This document shows, piece after piece, positions 14,814 through 26,417 of a stretch of DNA of 43,787 nt (position 1 is its first letter; each line of letters opens with the position of its first letter). The notes under the pieces were generated by a model, which ran no database searches, was not told the DNA's origin, and saw nothing but the letters and a program-made list of their open reading frames with translations. Origin of the DNA: Acidobacteriota bacterium. Lineage in GTDB: Bacteria; Acidobacteriota; Blastocatellia; Pyrinomonadales; Pyrinomonadaceae. The stretch covers positions 1 to 43,787 of the forward strand of contig JACCRD010000002.1 in assembly GCA_013813755.1 (NCBI GenBank), written 5' to 3'. The position numbers and the translations under genes are program-made.

Positions 14814-15161
14814 CTAAATAATTATTTTTATCAAATTGTCTTCCACAACAACTCTGTAAGATTCGATTGAGCCATTTTTCTTCGTCAAACATTCACCGCT
14901 TCGCACATCAAAACGCCAGCTATGAAGGTCACATTTGACTACATTTCCTTTGAGGCAGGAATCTGCCAGCGGGTAAGCCTTATGCGGACAAAAGTTTTCG
15001 ATCGCGTAAAAATCCCCTCCGACATTAAAAAGCGCGAGTTCGCCTCCATCCTTCAATTTCACTGTCGCGCCGCGTCCAGGCGGAACAGAATCTTTTCGCC
15101 CGACAATTATCTTTTTCCCCGTTCGCATCGGTTTGCGTTTGTTTTCGTAAAGTTTCCCCAT
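14814..15161 (-). CDS. Rieske [2Fe-2S] domain protein
   Basis: A 115-residue single-domain Rieske protein, like the ferredoxin components of ring-hydroxylating dioxygenases or the small subunit of nitrite reductase. The cluster ligands are complete: C58-x-H60 (NFCPHKAYPL) and C77-x2-H80 (VKCDLHSWRF). These proteins pass electrons in the cytoplasm. No oxygenase or reductase partner is adjacent, so its acceptor is unknown. The start is uncertain: ATG at 15161 is used here, ATG at 15128 is the next choice, and a TTG at 15200 lies inside an AT-rich repeat-like spacer. It diverges from the CBS-domain gene with a 124-nt gap. Confidence 0.85.
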   Translation of the reverse strand: MGKLYENKRKPMRTGKKIIVGRKDSVPPGRGATVKLKDGGELALFNVGGDFYAIENFCPHKAYPLADSCLKGNVVKCDLHSWRFDVRSGECLTKKNGSIESYRVVVEDNLIKIII

Positions 15162-15285
15162 CCTAATGTTGATTTTGAATTTTAAATTTTGGATAGGCAA
15201 ATCACCAGCGAAAATTTCCTACTTGCTTTATTGCCGCAAGTCAAAGAAAATAATAGAAAACTATTGACGCTTTGGAGCTTTCAAG

Positions 15286-15759
15286 ATGAGCGAGAGGAAA
15301 ATTTCCGACAAATCACGAACGCGCTGCCGTGAAATTATGACCAGTAAAATTTCGGCGGCAAACGGCGAGATGACTTTGCAGACAGTCGCTAAAATGCTGC
15401 GAGACGGCGACATCGGCATTTTGCCGGTCATCGAAAAGGAAACCAATAAATTGCTCGGATTGGTGACCGACCGCGACATCGTCGTTCGCGCCGTCGCGGA
15501 AGGCAGAAATATCGAAACGCCTGTTTCGGAAATAATGACGACGACGCTCTACACGGCAAAACCGGATGATTTCGCTTTTCAGGCAATTCGCACGATGGGC
15601 GATAAGCAAGTGCGCCGCGTGCCGATTGTCGATGACGAAGGCGTTTTGCAGGGCATTGTTTCAATGGCGGACGTGGCTTTAGAAATGGAAGACGAGCGCG
15701 AAATTGCCGAAACACTCGAAGAAATTTCAAGCGGCGCGGGATTCTGGAAAAAAAATTGA
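15286..15759 (+). CDS. Tandem CBS-domain protein
   Basis: A 157-residue cytoplasmic protein made of two CBS domains (about 13-75 and 80-140). CBS pairs bind adenosine nucleotides such as AMP, ATP or SAM and act as sensors. Visible features are the REIMTSK opening, GILPVIEKETNKLLGLVTDRDI in the first domain and VRRVPIVDDEGVLQGIVSMADV in the second. GGAG at 15274-15277 lies 8 nt before the ATG. A short acidic C-terminal helix follows. Such stand-alone proteins are common beside stress genes. Here it leads a plus-strand group with an Hsp20 and Lon. Confidence 0.92.
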   Translation: MSERKISDKSRTRCREIMTSKISAANGEMTLQTVAKMLRDGDIGILPVIEKETNKLLGLVTDRDIVVRAVAEGRNIETPVSEIMTTTLYTAKPDDFAFQAIRTMGDKQVRRVPIVDDEGVLQGIVSMADVALEMEDEREIAETLEEISSGAGFWKKN

Positions 15760-15833
15760 AGCAAATTTTAACGCGGGAAACAGGAAATTTTTAGCAGACA
15801 GTAATTTTCGCATTGAAAATCAAAAATCGGATT

Positions 15834-16193
15834 ATGGCAAAATCAATAAATCGTTACTTTCATTTTTTGGCTTCATCGAAGGATACAAAACCTTCGGGCA
15901 GATTGTGGTATCCGTCAGCGGACGTTTACCAAACACCAGAAGGCTGGGTTGTCAAAATCGAACTGGCGGGCGTTTCGGCGGAAGAAATCGAAATTGATAT
16001 TCAGGGTAATCAGCTTTATATTGCGGGCTGCCGGCGCGATAAAACGTGCGCCGTCGGAATGTCGTTTCAGCAGATGGAAATTACTTATAGCCGCTTTGAA
16101 AAAACCCTGGAATTTCCCGCTTCGATTGAAGGCGCGAAACTAGAACATAATTTTACGGACGGACTTTTACTTATTCATTTAAAGAAAAGATAG
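15834..16193 (+). CDS. Small heat-shock protein (Hsp20/alpha-crystallin)
   Basis: A 119-residue ATP-independent chaperone that holds unfolding proteins. The ATG at 15834 is preferred over a TTG at 15813. The alpha-crystallin domain spans about residues 25-115, with WYPSADVYQTPEGWVVKIEL, then AGVSAEEIEIDIQGNQLYIAG, and the end FPASIEGAKLEHNFTDGLLL. The N-terminal arm is short and no I-x-I/V tail motif remains beyond LLLIHLKKR, so its oligomer may be smaller than typical. It lies 74 nt after the CBS gene and 95 nt before lon, which fits a proteostasis group. No CIRCE or other heat-shock element is seen by eye. Confidence 0.88.
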   Translation: MAKSINRYFHFLASSKDTKPSGRLWYPSADVYQTPEGWVVKIELAGVSAEEIEIDIQGNQLYIAGCRRDKTCAVGMSFQQMEITYSRFEKTLEFPASIEGAKLEHNFTDGLLLIHLKKR

Positions 16194-16288
16194 ATGGCGG
16201 CAAGACAAAAGTGAAAGTTACTCAGAATCCTGCTTTTATTTATTCTTAACTTACCAAAAAACTTTATTTTTGACGGCAAGAAGTTTAT

Positions 16289-18757
16289 ATGGCTGAAAAT
16301 ACAGAAAACATTATTGAACAAATCGCAACAAACGACGCAGCTTTACCAAGGCAATTTGAAATTGCCGTGCTGCCTCTGCAAAACACGACTCTGTTTCCGG
16401 AAACGGTTGTTCCGTTGGCGGTCGGACGCGAACGTTCAATAAAAGCGGTGGAATTCGCGCTTTCAACCGAAGAAAAATTGATTGCCTGCGTCACTACCAA
16501 AACGGCGGACACCACCGGCAACGACGCGAAACCTCTGGATTTGTTTGAAATCGGAACAATTGTCAGCATCAAGCGAATGACCAGAACTGACGGCGCGATG
16601 CAGCTGATCGCGCAGGGCATTGAGCGTTTTCGTATTCTTAACTGGATTCACGAACGACCGTTTCTAAAGGCGAAAGTTGAAATTCTGCCGGGTTTGACCA
16701 TCTCCGACATGGAAGAAGTCGAAGCCCTGAAACGCAATATTCAAGGGTTGGTGCAGGAAGCTCTGGCAATGCTGCCGAATATTCCGCCCGAAATTCGGAT
16801 GGCGGTGATGACGCAGACCAACTCTGTCCAACTCGCTTATTTTTTGGCTTCAGTGCTTGATCTTGGCGTTGAAACCGAGCAGAAAATGCTTGAAGCGAAA
16901 ACCGAAGACGAACTTTTAACGCTGACGCACGCGGCGCTGGCGCGTGAAGTTGAAATTATGCAGATTCGCTCGAAAATCGCGACCGAGGCGCAGGGCGAAA
17001 TGGATAAATCACAGCGCGACTATATTTTGCGCCAGCAAATGAAGGCAATTCAAAAAGAACTCGGCGAAGACGAAACCGGCGAAAAAGCGGAAGCCGCGCA
17101 GTTGCGCGAACGTCTGGAAACGGCGGATTTGCCTGGAGAAGTGCGCACTGAAGCCGAGCGCGAACTCAAGCGAATGGAACAATTGCCGCAAGCCGCGCCC
17201 GATTATCACGTGATTCGAACGTATCTCGAATATGTTCTGGAACTTCCCTGGAAAAAATCGAGCGAAGAGAAATTGGACTTAAACGAAGCTCGTAAAATCC
17301 TGGACGAAGACCATTACGGACTTGAAGATATTAAAGAACGAATTCTCGAATCGCTCGCCGTCGTCAAACTCCGACCCGATTCAAAAAGTCCGATTCTCTG
17401 CTTTGTCGGACCGCCCGGAGTCGGCAAAACTTCTCTCGGGCGTTCGATTGCCCGCGCTTTGGGGCGCGAGTTTGAACGGATGAGCCTCGGCGGAATGCGC
17501 GACGAAGCGGAACTGCGCGGACATCGCCGGACTTACGTCGGCGCGATGCCCGGCAGAATTATACAGGGTTTGCGGCGCGTCGGTGTCAACAATCCGGTTT
17601 TAATGCTCGATGAAATTGACAAGCTCGGCAACGATTATCGGGGCGATCCGGCGGCGGCTTTGCTCGAAGTTCTCGACCCGCAGCAAAACAATAGTTTCCG
17701 CGATCATTATCTGGATTTGCCGTTTGATTTGTCGAAAGTTTTCTTTATCGCGACGGCAAATCAGCTTGGACCGATTCCGGCGCCGCTTCGCGACCGGATG
17801 GAAATAATTCAGCTTTCGGGCTATTCCGATGCAGAAAAACTAAACATTTCAAAGCAATATCTGATTGAACGGCAAATCAAAGAAAACGGTTTGCAGCCCG
17901 AGCAGATTGAAATTACAGACGACGCGATCAATCTTTTAACATCGCGCTACACACGCGAAGCGGGCGTTCGCCAGCTGGAACGAACAATCGGCAATTTAAC
18001 CAGAAAAATCGCGCTCAAAGTTGCGCAAGGGGATACGGAAAAAGTATTGATTACCGCCGCCGACGTCAAAGGATATTTGGGCGCACCGCGGTTTTATCCG
18101 GAAAAAGCGCGTGACGAAAACCCGGTCGGCGTGGCGACGGGAATGGCTTGGACGGAAATGGGCGGCGAAGTCCTTTTTATCGAAGCGACGATGCTGCCCG
18201 GCGGTTCGGGTTTGACTTTAACCGGACAACTTGGCGACGTGATGAAAGAATCTGTGCAGGCAGCGCGTTCATATCTATGGTCGCACGCCGCCGAACTTGG
18301 AATTGACCCGAACAAAATTAAGGAAAACGGCGTCCACGTCCACGTTCCGGCAGGCGCTATTCCAAAAGACGGTCCGAGCGCGGGCGTGACGATGGCTTCG
18401 GCTCTCGCATCGCTCTACACCGGTCGCAAAGTGCGTTCCGATACATCGATGACCGGTGAAATCACGCTTTCGGGGCTGGTTTTCCCCGTTGGCGGCATTA
18501 AGGAAAAAGTCCTCGCGGCACATCGCGCCGGAATTCGCCGGATTGTTCTGCCGCTCAAGAACGAAGCGGATATCGAAGAAATCCCGGAAGATGTACGCGG
18601 CGAGCTGGAGATTAAAACGGTCAATCGCATTGGCGACGTGTTAAAAATGACTCTGGAAACGGAAGTTACACAGCCACTGATACTGCCTACTCTCGACAGC
18701 TCACGCCAAGGAATTGACAACAGTAACGAAGAACCACTGATTGCCAGGGAAAAATAA
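16289..18757 (+). CDS. lon: ATP-dependent protease Lon
   Basis: An 822-residue cytoplasmic serine protease that degrades damaged and regulatory proteins. Domain order is normal for LonA: an N-terminal substrate domain (about 20-220), a coiled-coil helical part (about 220-340), the AAA+ module with Walker A GPPGVGKT at 374-381, and the peptidase domain. The catalytic dyad is S697 (PKDGPSAG) and K740 (GGIKEKVLA). Length is slightly over the E. coli enzyme. AAGAAG upstream serves as a weak ribosome site. A strong terminator ends the transcript. It follows the CBS and Hsp20 genes on the same strand. Confidence 0.97.
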   Translation: MAENTENIIEQIATNDAALPRQFEIAVLPLQNTTLFPETVVPLAVGRERSIKAVEFALSTEEKLIACVTTKTADTTGNDAKPLDLFEIGTIVSIKRMTRTDGAMQLIAQGIERFRILNWIHERPFLKAKVEILPGLTISDMEEVEALKRNIQGLVQEALAMLPNIPPEIRMAVMTQTNSVQLAYFLASVLDLGVETEQKMLEAKTEDELLTLTHAALAREVEIMQIRSKIATEAQGEMDKSQRDYILRQQMKAIQKELGEDETGEKAEAAQLRERLETADLPGEVRTEAERELKRMEQLPQAAPDYHVIRTYLEYVLELPWKKSSEEKLDLNEARKILDEDHYGLEDIKERILESLAVVKLRPDSKSPILCFVGPPGVGKTSLGRSIARALGREFERMSLGGMRDEAELRGHRRTYVGAMPGRIIQGLRRVGVNNPVLMLDEIDKLGNDYRGDPAAALLEVLDPQQNNSFRDHYLDLPFDLSKVFFIATANQLGPIPAPLRDRMEIIQLSGYSDAEKLNISKQYLIERQIKENGLQPEQIEITDDAINLLTSRYTREAGVRQLERTIGNLTRKIALKVAQGDTEKVLITAADVKGYLGAPRFYPEKARDENPVGVATGMAWTEMGGEVLFIEATMLPGGSGLTLTGQLGDVMKESVQAARSYLWSHAAELGIDPNKIKENGVHVHVPAGAIPKDGPSAGVTMASALASLYTGRKVRSDTSMTGEITLSGLVFPVGGIKEKVLAAHRAGIRRIVLPLKNEADIEEIPEDVRGELEIKTVNRIGDVLKMTLETEVTQPLILPTLDSSRQGIDNSNEEPLIAREK

Positions 18758-18779
18758 AGAGTCTAAAAACCTGAATCTG

Positions 18780-18809
18780 AAAAAGCGAGGAGTTTACCCC
18801 TCGCTTTTT
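18780..18809 (+). terminator. Rho-independent terminator after lon
   Basis: A strong 11-bp stem (18780-18790 with 18799-18809), GC-rich in the middle, with a T-rich tract that continues to about 18815. It ends the lon transcript 23 nt after the stop codon. Confidence 0.92.
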
Positions 18810-19337
18810 GTTTGTTTAAAGTTAAAAACAAAAACTGAATTTCGCTTTCGCGATAAATAAATGATTTTATATTGTAATTTTTTACTTTGAAATAAAAATA
18901 ATATTTACTCATCTACGTAGTAATTGATTCCCGTTTTTACAGTACTTTCTTCCTTTTTCACAGGAGTTTTTTCCCTTATTTACTACAAAAAGGCAGGAAC
19001 AATTTCCTGAAAAGCGTAAAATTGTTATTGACTTTCCTTGCTATTTATGATCAATTAGCCATCGGATAAGTTTCAAACTTTCAACAATTAGTGTTCATAA
19101 AAAAGTTTTCAAGTCGAATTTTAGTTACTAATGATTTGGTTTTATAGTTTTTTAAAATCTATCTGCAATTAGATTTCTAAGTATGTTTAAGAATTTGAGA
19201 ATAATGATTCATTACTACCCCTCTCCCCAGGTGGAAGTGATAGCAATACACCCTTTCAAACTTATTATTTGAACAAACCTTGTTTAAATAAATAAATTAG
19301 GTTCATAAAATTGAGTAGTTATAACAAAGGAGACGAA
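18810..19337 (+). other. Long AT-rich leader with no gene
   Basis: About 530 bp of AT-rich DNA with stop codons in all frames. It carries one GC-richer patch around 19217-19245 (cccctctccccaggtgg). A TTGAAC at 19269-19274 could be part of a promoter for the adhesin-like gene, but no good -10 hexamer is spaced from it. I see no riboswitch that I recognise. The length suggests long-range regulation or an unrecognised small RNA. Confidence 0.5.
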
Positions 19338-20825
19338 ATGAAGAACAAAGAAAATAGAATATTTACGTTGTTAAGTATAGCGGCAATGATGTTTTTGTCG
19401 TTGGCAACAACACAAGTACAAGCTCAAACATTCAGCGGACGAGCGGTCGGCACCCAGTCGACCACGACCTCTCAGGTGGGCGCAACAACACCAGTAGAAA
19501 TAGCTGTAGCTGCTAATGCTGCTGCTCGCCTTGCTGATACGGGTGAACTTCCTCCACAAGGCGGCAGTCGTACAGCTAGTGTGGTTAATGCCAGTGTCGC
19601 TTTAGGTACAGCGCCGGTAACGGGAACTCTCAACACTGGTCTCATCACGGCGAGTACTTCGGGTAGTAACGGCACGAGCCAGTCACAAGCAAGGGTCGAG
19701 GGTCTGAATTTGCTTGTAGGTGGTACTTTAGGCACTTTCAGAATTACCGCCAATGCTATAACAACGAACACCAATTGTGTGTGTGGTGGACCGGCTGGAG
19801 CGACTGCGACCTGTACGGGCAATACCGATATAGCAAACCTTGTCGTCCAGAGCTCAACCGGAACAGTTCTCGCAAGCTTTGACGCGCGAGTTACTGCGCC
19901 TAATACAACGGTGTTTACGACTACTGCTTCAACGGATGTCGGGTCCGGGAGCACTCAGGTACAAACCACAACGACAATTACCATTATTGCTAACGAACAG
20001 ACGAGAACCCCTGATGATGGTATTCCTGCTACCGATGACATTACGGTCAACGGACTGCGCGTCATCGTAACTGAAACTGTGACTGTTGGAACTGGTGGTA
20101 ATGCTGTCACTACCACTACAACCAGTGATACTATTATCGCCCAGGCTAAATCCGACATTAACTGTACGGCAACGCCATTGACGGATTTACAAATTACAAA
20201 AACTTGTGTCAATAATGCCAACGTCATTACTTGTACGATTACCGTAACAAACATTAGCGGCAATGCCGCCACAAACGTTATTGTGACGGATAATTTGTCC
20301 AACGACACAACTTTTGCCTCGGCATCGACAAGTGGATTTACTACGCTTACAACACCGATAGTCGGCGCACGGGGAGGCACGGTAACCGGCACGGTAGCAA
20401 CGCTCGCAAGCGGAGCATCAGCAACCATTACAATTGTGTCAAATGTCGCTCCCGGCACGCCGGCTGGCACTCAAATCGCGAACACTGCCACAGTGGCGAC
20501 TGCAACCACTGACGCGGTCGTTGCAAACAATACAGCATCGGCAACGGTCACAGTTCTTGCACCAACAGCAGCGTCAGCTACTATTAGCGGACGAGTCTTA
20601 ACTTCAAAAGGACGTGGCTTACCCGGAGCGACGGTTGTTTTAACGAATCAGAACGGTGAAGTTAAATATGCGGTTACTAATTCGCGCGGTTATTATCGAT
20701 TCGCTGATATAGAGGTTGGCGAAGACTATTTCCTGAGCGTGAAAAGTAAACGTTATGTTTTTGCTACACAATCAATCTCTTTCATAGAGGAATTAACTGA
20801 TATTGATTTTATGCCAACGCAGTAA
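19338..20825 (+). CDS. Secreted surface protein: choice-of-anchor P, DUF11 and carboxypeptidase-regulatory-like domains
   Basis: This 495-residue protein begins at the ATG at 19338, with a textbook AAGGAG at 19327-19332. A TTG at 19311 gives a longer frame but lacks that support. A signal peptide (about 1-31, ending VQAQ) is followed by a Thr/Ser/Ala-rich region resembling the choice-of-anchor P family, ending near 280 (DTIIAQAKSDINC). A DUF11-type beta repeat (about 281-405, with LQITKTC and TVTNISGNAATNV) and a carboxypeptidase-regulatory-like beta-sandwich (about 414-495, with SGRVLTSKGRGLPGATVVL) follow. These modules occur in cell-surface and adhesion proteins. There is no sortase or PEP-CTERM signal, so how it is anchored is unclear. 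Cys residues near 146-157 (NTNCVCGGPAGATATC) could form disulfides. It stands alone behind a long leader. Confidence 0.85.
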   Translation: MKNKENRIFTLLSIAAMMFLSLATTQVQAQTFSGRAVGTQSTTTSQVGATTPVEIAVAANAAARLADTGELPPQGGSRTASVVNASVALGTAPVTGTLNTGLITASTSGSNGTSQSQARVEGLNLLVGGTLGTFRITANAITTNTNCVCGGPAGATATCTGNTDIANLVVQSSTGTVLASFDARVTAPNTTVFTTTASTDVGSGSTQVQTTTTITIIANEQTRTPDDGIPATDDITVNGLRVIVTETVTVGTGGNAVTTTTTSDTIIAQAKSDINCTATPLTDLQITKTCVNNANVITCTITVTNISGNAATNVIVTDNLSNDTTFASASTSGFTTLTTPIVGARGGTVTGTVATLASGASATITIVSNVAPGTPAGTQIANTATVATATTDAVVANNTASATVTVLAPTAASATISGRVLTSKGRGLPGATVVLTNQNGEVKYAVTNSRGYYRFADIEVGEDYFLSVKSKRYVFATQSISFIEELTDIDFMPTQ

Positions 20826-20843
20826 AGTCATCACCATTAAGTG

Positions 20844-20880
20844 AAAAAAAACGGATGGGATTTTTCTCGTCCGTTTTTTT
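20844..20880. terminator. Terminator between convergent genes
   Basis: A stem of acggatggg with ctcgtccgt, including two G-U pairs, flanked by A7 and T7 runs. It serves the adhesin-like gene on the plus strand and may also stop the valS transcript arriving from the minus strand. Confidence 0.85.
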
Positions 20881-20976
20881 GTGCAATGAAAGTTAAATTA
20901 ATCGAAACTTTTTGTTGCCGCTCAAACATTAGCTCTTTAGTTAGTATTTGGTCGTCTTTGTAATATTCTCTGAATT

Positions 20977-23793
<2,817 letters not shown>

Positions 23794-23809
23794 AATTTCA
23801 AGGTTCAAA

Positions 23810-23873
23810 GTTCAAAATTCAAAGTTCAAGGTATATAATTTTCAACTTTAACCTTAAACTTTGAATTTTGAAC
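23810..23873. repeat. Near-perfect 23-bp inverted repeat
   Basis: Arms at 23810-23832 and 23851-23873 match in 22 of 23 positions around an 18-nt AT-rich loop. The arms are built of repeated ttcaaa/gttcaa words. It fills the spacer between the receiver gene and valS and could be folded in the valS leader. It looks like a dispersed low-complexity palindrome. Confidence 0.85.
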
Positions 23874-23900
23874 TCTTCAAACACTAATATTCACGGCTGA

Positions 23901-25031
23901 TTATTGTTTTAGACGTTGTTCCAGCACTTGTCTGATAATTGAATCAGCTTTTTGCTCAACGACCTGAAAGGCTACTTCCCTGACAATTTTTTCAAAAAGT
24001 TTTTCAATTATCTTCTCCGCAATCGCGTCAATCATTTCCGGCGGAAAATTCGCTGTTTGGAACACCGGAGTTTCAATAATATTTGTGTCGTCCAAACTGT
24101 TAAAAGAATATGTTTCAAATAAAGAAGCAAATTCATCAGAAACGTTTTTCGGCGACGCGGATTCGCCTTCGTCTGTCTGAATTTGCTCAGGGGAAAATCG
24201 TTCTGAAGTTTGTATGCCTTCGCTACCTGCCTGAATTTCTTTTGTCAACTCGCTTTCACGCGCCGTTTCGACGCTTACCGAATGCTGTTCGTTGATTGAC
24301 TCATCAACCGGCGTGTTTATCTGCTCCGGCTTCGTATCTTCAGTATCCGCAGTAACTTCGTAAACTTCACCCGCGCTTAGAGCTCGTGTTTTCTCCGTCC
24401 CCAGTTCGCCGACTGCCGCGTATTCGTCTGTATTTTTAAAATGAGTTTCGCGCGGGTTTTCAGATGCGCCCGGCACAAAGTCTTCGGACGGTTCGATGAC
24501 AAGTTTCGTTTCAAACTTTCGCGATTCATCCGCCGGCAGACTGCCGATTTGGTCGGTTCGGATGTTTTCATCATTCATTCGCGCAGCCTCTGGACGGTCG
24601 CCATTTTCCACATCCAAATTTGTCTCTGTCGTGGCTGAGGAAAAATTTTCGCCGCCATTCAATGGCAGAAGAGCCGAAACTTTTCTAACCAACTGACCGA
24701 TTGATTGAAAGGGTTTTGTTAAAAAATCATCGGCTCCGGCGCGGCTTGCGCGATTTTCGTCGAATGGCTCGAATGAACCGACGAGCAAAATAACCGGAAT
24801 TGTCGGCGAATCGGCGCGCTGTTTGATCTGCTCGCAAATTTCGAACCCGTTCAAACCGGGCAGATTAACATCAACCAACACCAAATCAGGAGCGAATTCG
24901 GCAACCATTCGCAGCGCGGTCGCGCCGTCGTTCGCCGTCAGAACTTCAATTCCCTGATCGGCGAATGTTAGATTGACGACCTTTTGAATCGTTTTTGAAT
25001 CATCTGCCAAAAGCAATTTTCGTTTCGACAC
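23901..25031 (-). CDS. Receiver-domain protein with long acidic linker and C-terminal helix
   Basis: A 376-residue protein with an N-terminal response-regulator receiver (about 1-124): acidic pocket D10-D11, phosphoacceptor D54 (VLVDVNLPGLNG), S86 in the threonine switch position and K107 (FLTKPF). It has no DNA-binding or enzyme domain. Residues about 125-320 form an acidic, Glu/Ser/Thr-rich, probably disordered linker. Residues 333-376 form an amphipathic helical end (KIIEKLFEKIVREVAFQ). The layout resembles receivers that work by protein-protein contact, for example polarity or motility regulators of the FrzS kind, which is inference. The start is GTG at 25031, with AAGGAG 11 nt upstream. 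No histidine kinase is adjacent, so the input is unknown. Confidence 0.85.
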   Translation of the reverse strand: MSKRKLLLADDSKTIQKVVNLTFADQGIEVLTANDGATALRMVAEFAPDLVLVDVNLPGLNGFEICEQIKQRADSPTIPVILLVGSFEPFDENRASRAGADDFLTKPFQSIGQLVRKVSALLPLNGGENFSSATTETNLDVENGDRPEAARMNDENIRTDQIGSLPADESRKFETKLVIEPSEDFVPGASENPRETHFKNTDEYAAVGELGTEKTRALSAGEVYEVTADTEDTKPEQINTPVDESINEQHSVSVETARESELTKEIQAGSEGIQTSERFSPEQIQTDEGESASPKNVSDEFASLFETYSFNSLDDTNIIETPVFQTANFPPEMIDAIAEKIIEKLFEKIVREVAFQVVEQKADSIIRQVLEQRLKQ

Positions 25032-25246
25032 AAATTAAAGTACTCCTTTTCAGACTGCTAAAAATTCCGCGACAAATCGCGTGTTCTGAAAACTATCACT
25101 CGCCGCAGATTACGTCAAGAAAAGCGGATATTTATTTCAACAAGTCTTAAAACACATTTAAACCACAGATGTTGTAAGAAATTGTCTTAAAATTATTTTG
25201 TCCATTAACTTATATCCAGGCTTTTCTGCGTCAATTCGCCGGAGCT

Positions 25247-26281
25247 TTACGAATCCACCGCCAATTTTGCCGCGAGTTCGATAGCCACTTTCATACTTGA
25301 TGCATCTGCCGCGTTTTTCCCCGCGATATCAAATGCCGTGCCGTGATCAACCGAAGTTCTGATCAGCGGCAGACCAAGCGTAACGTTAACCGAAGCGCCA
25401 AACGAAAGGCATTTGACGGCAATCGTCGCCTGATCGTGATAACACGAAACAACAGCGTCGAATTCACCGCGAAAAGCTCTTAAAAAAATAGTATCCGGCG
25501 AATATGCGCCAGACACGTCGATGCCAAATTGTTCCCGACAAACGTTGATCGCCGGCGTTATTTCATCTTTTTCTTCAGCGCCAAACAATCCGCCTTCGGA
25601 AGCGTGCGGATTGAGACCGGCAACGGCGATTCGAGCGTCTTTTACCAAAAGCCGGGAAACTTCCCGGTGCGAGAATTTGATCAGATCGATTAACTTCTCC
25701 TTTTTGACAAGCTCAATCGCGTTGCGCAGAGAAACGTGCGTCGAAAGCAAAACGACGCGCAGGTTACCTGCAAAAAAGCTCATTGCGAATTCTTTGGTGC
25801 CGGTCAGATGCGCCAAAAATTCCGTATGTCCGGGATAATCATAGCCGCCGAGCGCAATCGCCTTTTTACTGATCGGCGCGGTGGCAATTGCGTCAATTTT
25901 GTTTTCTTTCCACAGACGGACGGCGGTTTCAATATATTCGGCGGCGGCTTTTCCCGTCGCGGCGGCATCTTCACCGATAATAAATTTCTCGTTGAGATTA
26001 TTTAAATTGTAGACGAGAGTTTGATCTGAACTTTTGGCAGATTCTTTATTTTCCCCAATAAAATCAAATTCAAGGTTCAAATCAATCGCTGTTTGTTTTA
26101 AAAAAGCGGAATCACCGATAATACTTGGCGAACAGATTTTTTTTAAACTTTCATCACTCAGGGCTTTGAGAACGATTTCCGCGCCGATGCCGGCGGCATC
26201 GCCCATCGTTATACCGATTCGCGGCAGAACGCGGTCTGTCTTTTTTGATCGCATAATTTGTTCATTTTGTTCAAAATCCAT
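25247..26281 (-). CDS. pdxA: 4-hydroxythreonine-4-phosphate dehydrogenase
   Basis: PdxA oxidises 4-phosphohydroxy-L-threonine with NAD(P)+ in the DXP-dependent route to pyridoxal 5'-phosphate. The protein has 344 residues from the ATG at 26281. ATG at 26254 is an alternative and neither has a clear ribosome site. Metal ligands are H182 (STHVSLRNA), H226 (LNPHASEGG) and H282 (YHDQAT), with the substrate-binding PGHTE motif near 150-154. It opens with GITMGDAAGIGAE, as in the family. It lies downstream of ftsZ on the same strand after a 417-nt gap holding a long hairpin, so it is probably a separate transcript. The PdxA/PdxA2 choice is not settled by sequence alone. Confidence 0.93.
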   Translation of the reverse strand: MDFEQNEQIMRSKKTDRVLPRIGITMGDAAGIGAEIVLKALSDESLKKICSPSIIGDSAFLKQTAIDLNLEFDFIGENKESAKSSDQTLVYNLNNLNEKFIIGEDAAATGKAAAEYIETAVRLWKENKIDAIATAPISKKAIALGGYDYPGHTEFLAHLTGTKEFAMSFFAGNLRVVLLSTHVSLRNAIELVKKEKLIDLIKFSHREVSRLLVKDARIAVAGLNPHASEGGLFGAEEKDEITPAINVCREQFGIDVSGAYSPDTIFLRAFRGEFDAVVSCYHDQATIAVKCLSFGASVNVTLGLPLIRTSVDHGTAFDIAGKNAADASSMKVAIELAAKLAVDS

Positions 26282-26417
26282 AAAAGTTATTTTATAACGA
26301 ACTGATTTGAATAAAAAAGCCAAATTACAAAGTCAAAATTACCTTTTCAACCAGTTTAGTAAAAGTTTTCGGGCGGAAAAAACTATTAACGAATTTCAAA
26401 TTGGCGTGACTTTTTGT

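Noticed and set aside
14670..14870. A 66-codon plus-strand frame in the spacer before the Rieske gene
   Set aside because: AT-rich, Phe/Asn/Tyr-heavy, no ribosome site, and it runs into the Rieske gene on the other strand.
19217..19245. GC-rich patch in the leader as part of a riboswitch
   Set aside because: I could not build a conserved riboswitch core around it, and the downstream gene is a surface protein with no metabolite link.
19472..20470. Long minus-strand frames opposite the adhesin-like gene, rich in Val/Ala/Pro and hydrophobic
   Set aside because: They mirror the Thr/Ala/Val-rich plus-strand gene, which has a perfect ribosome site, signal peptide and known domains.
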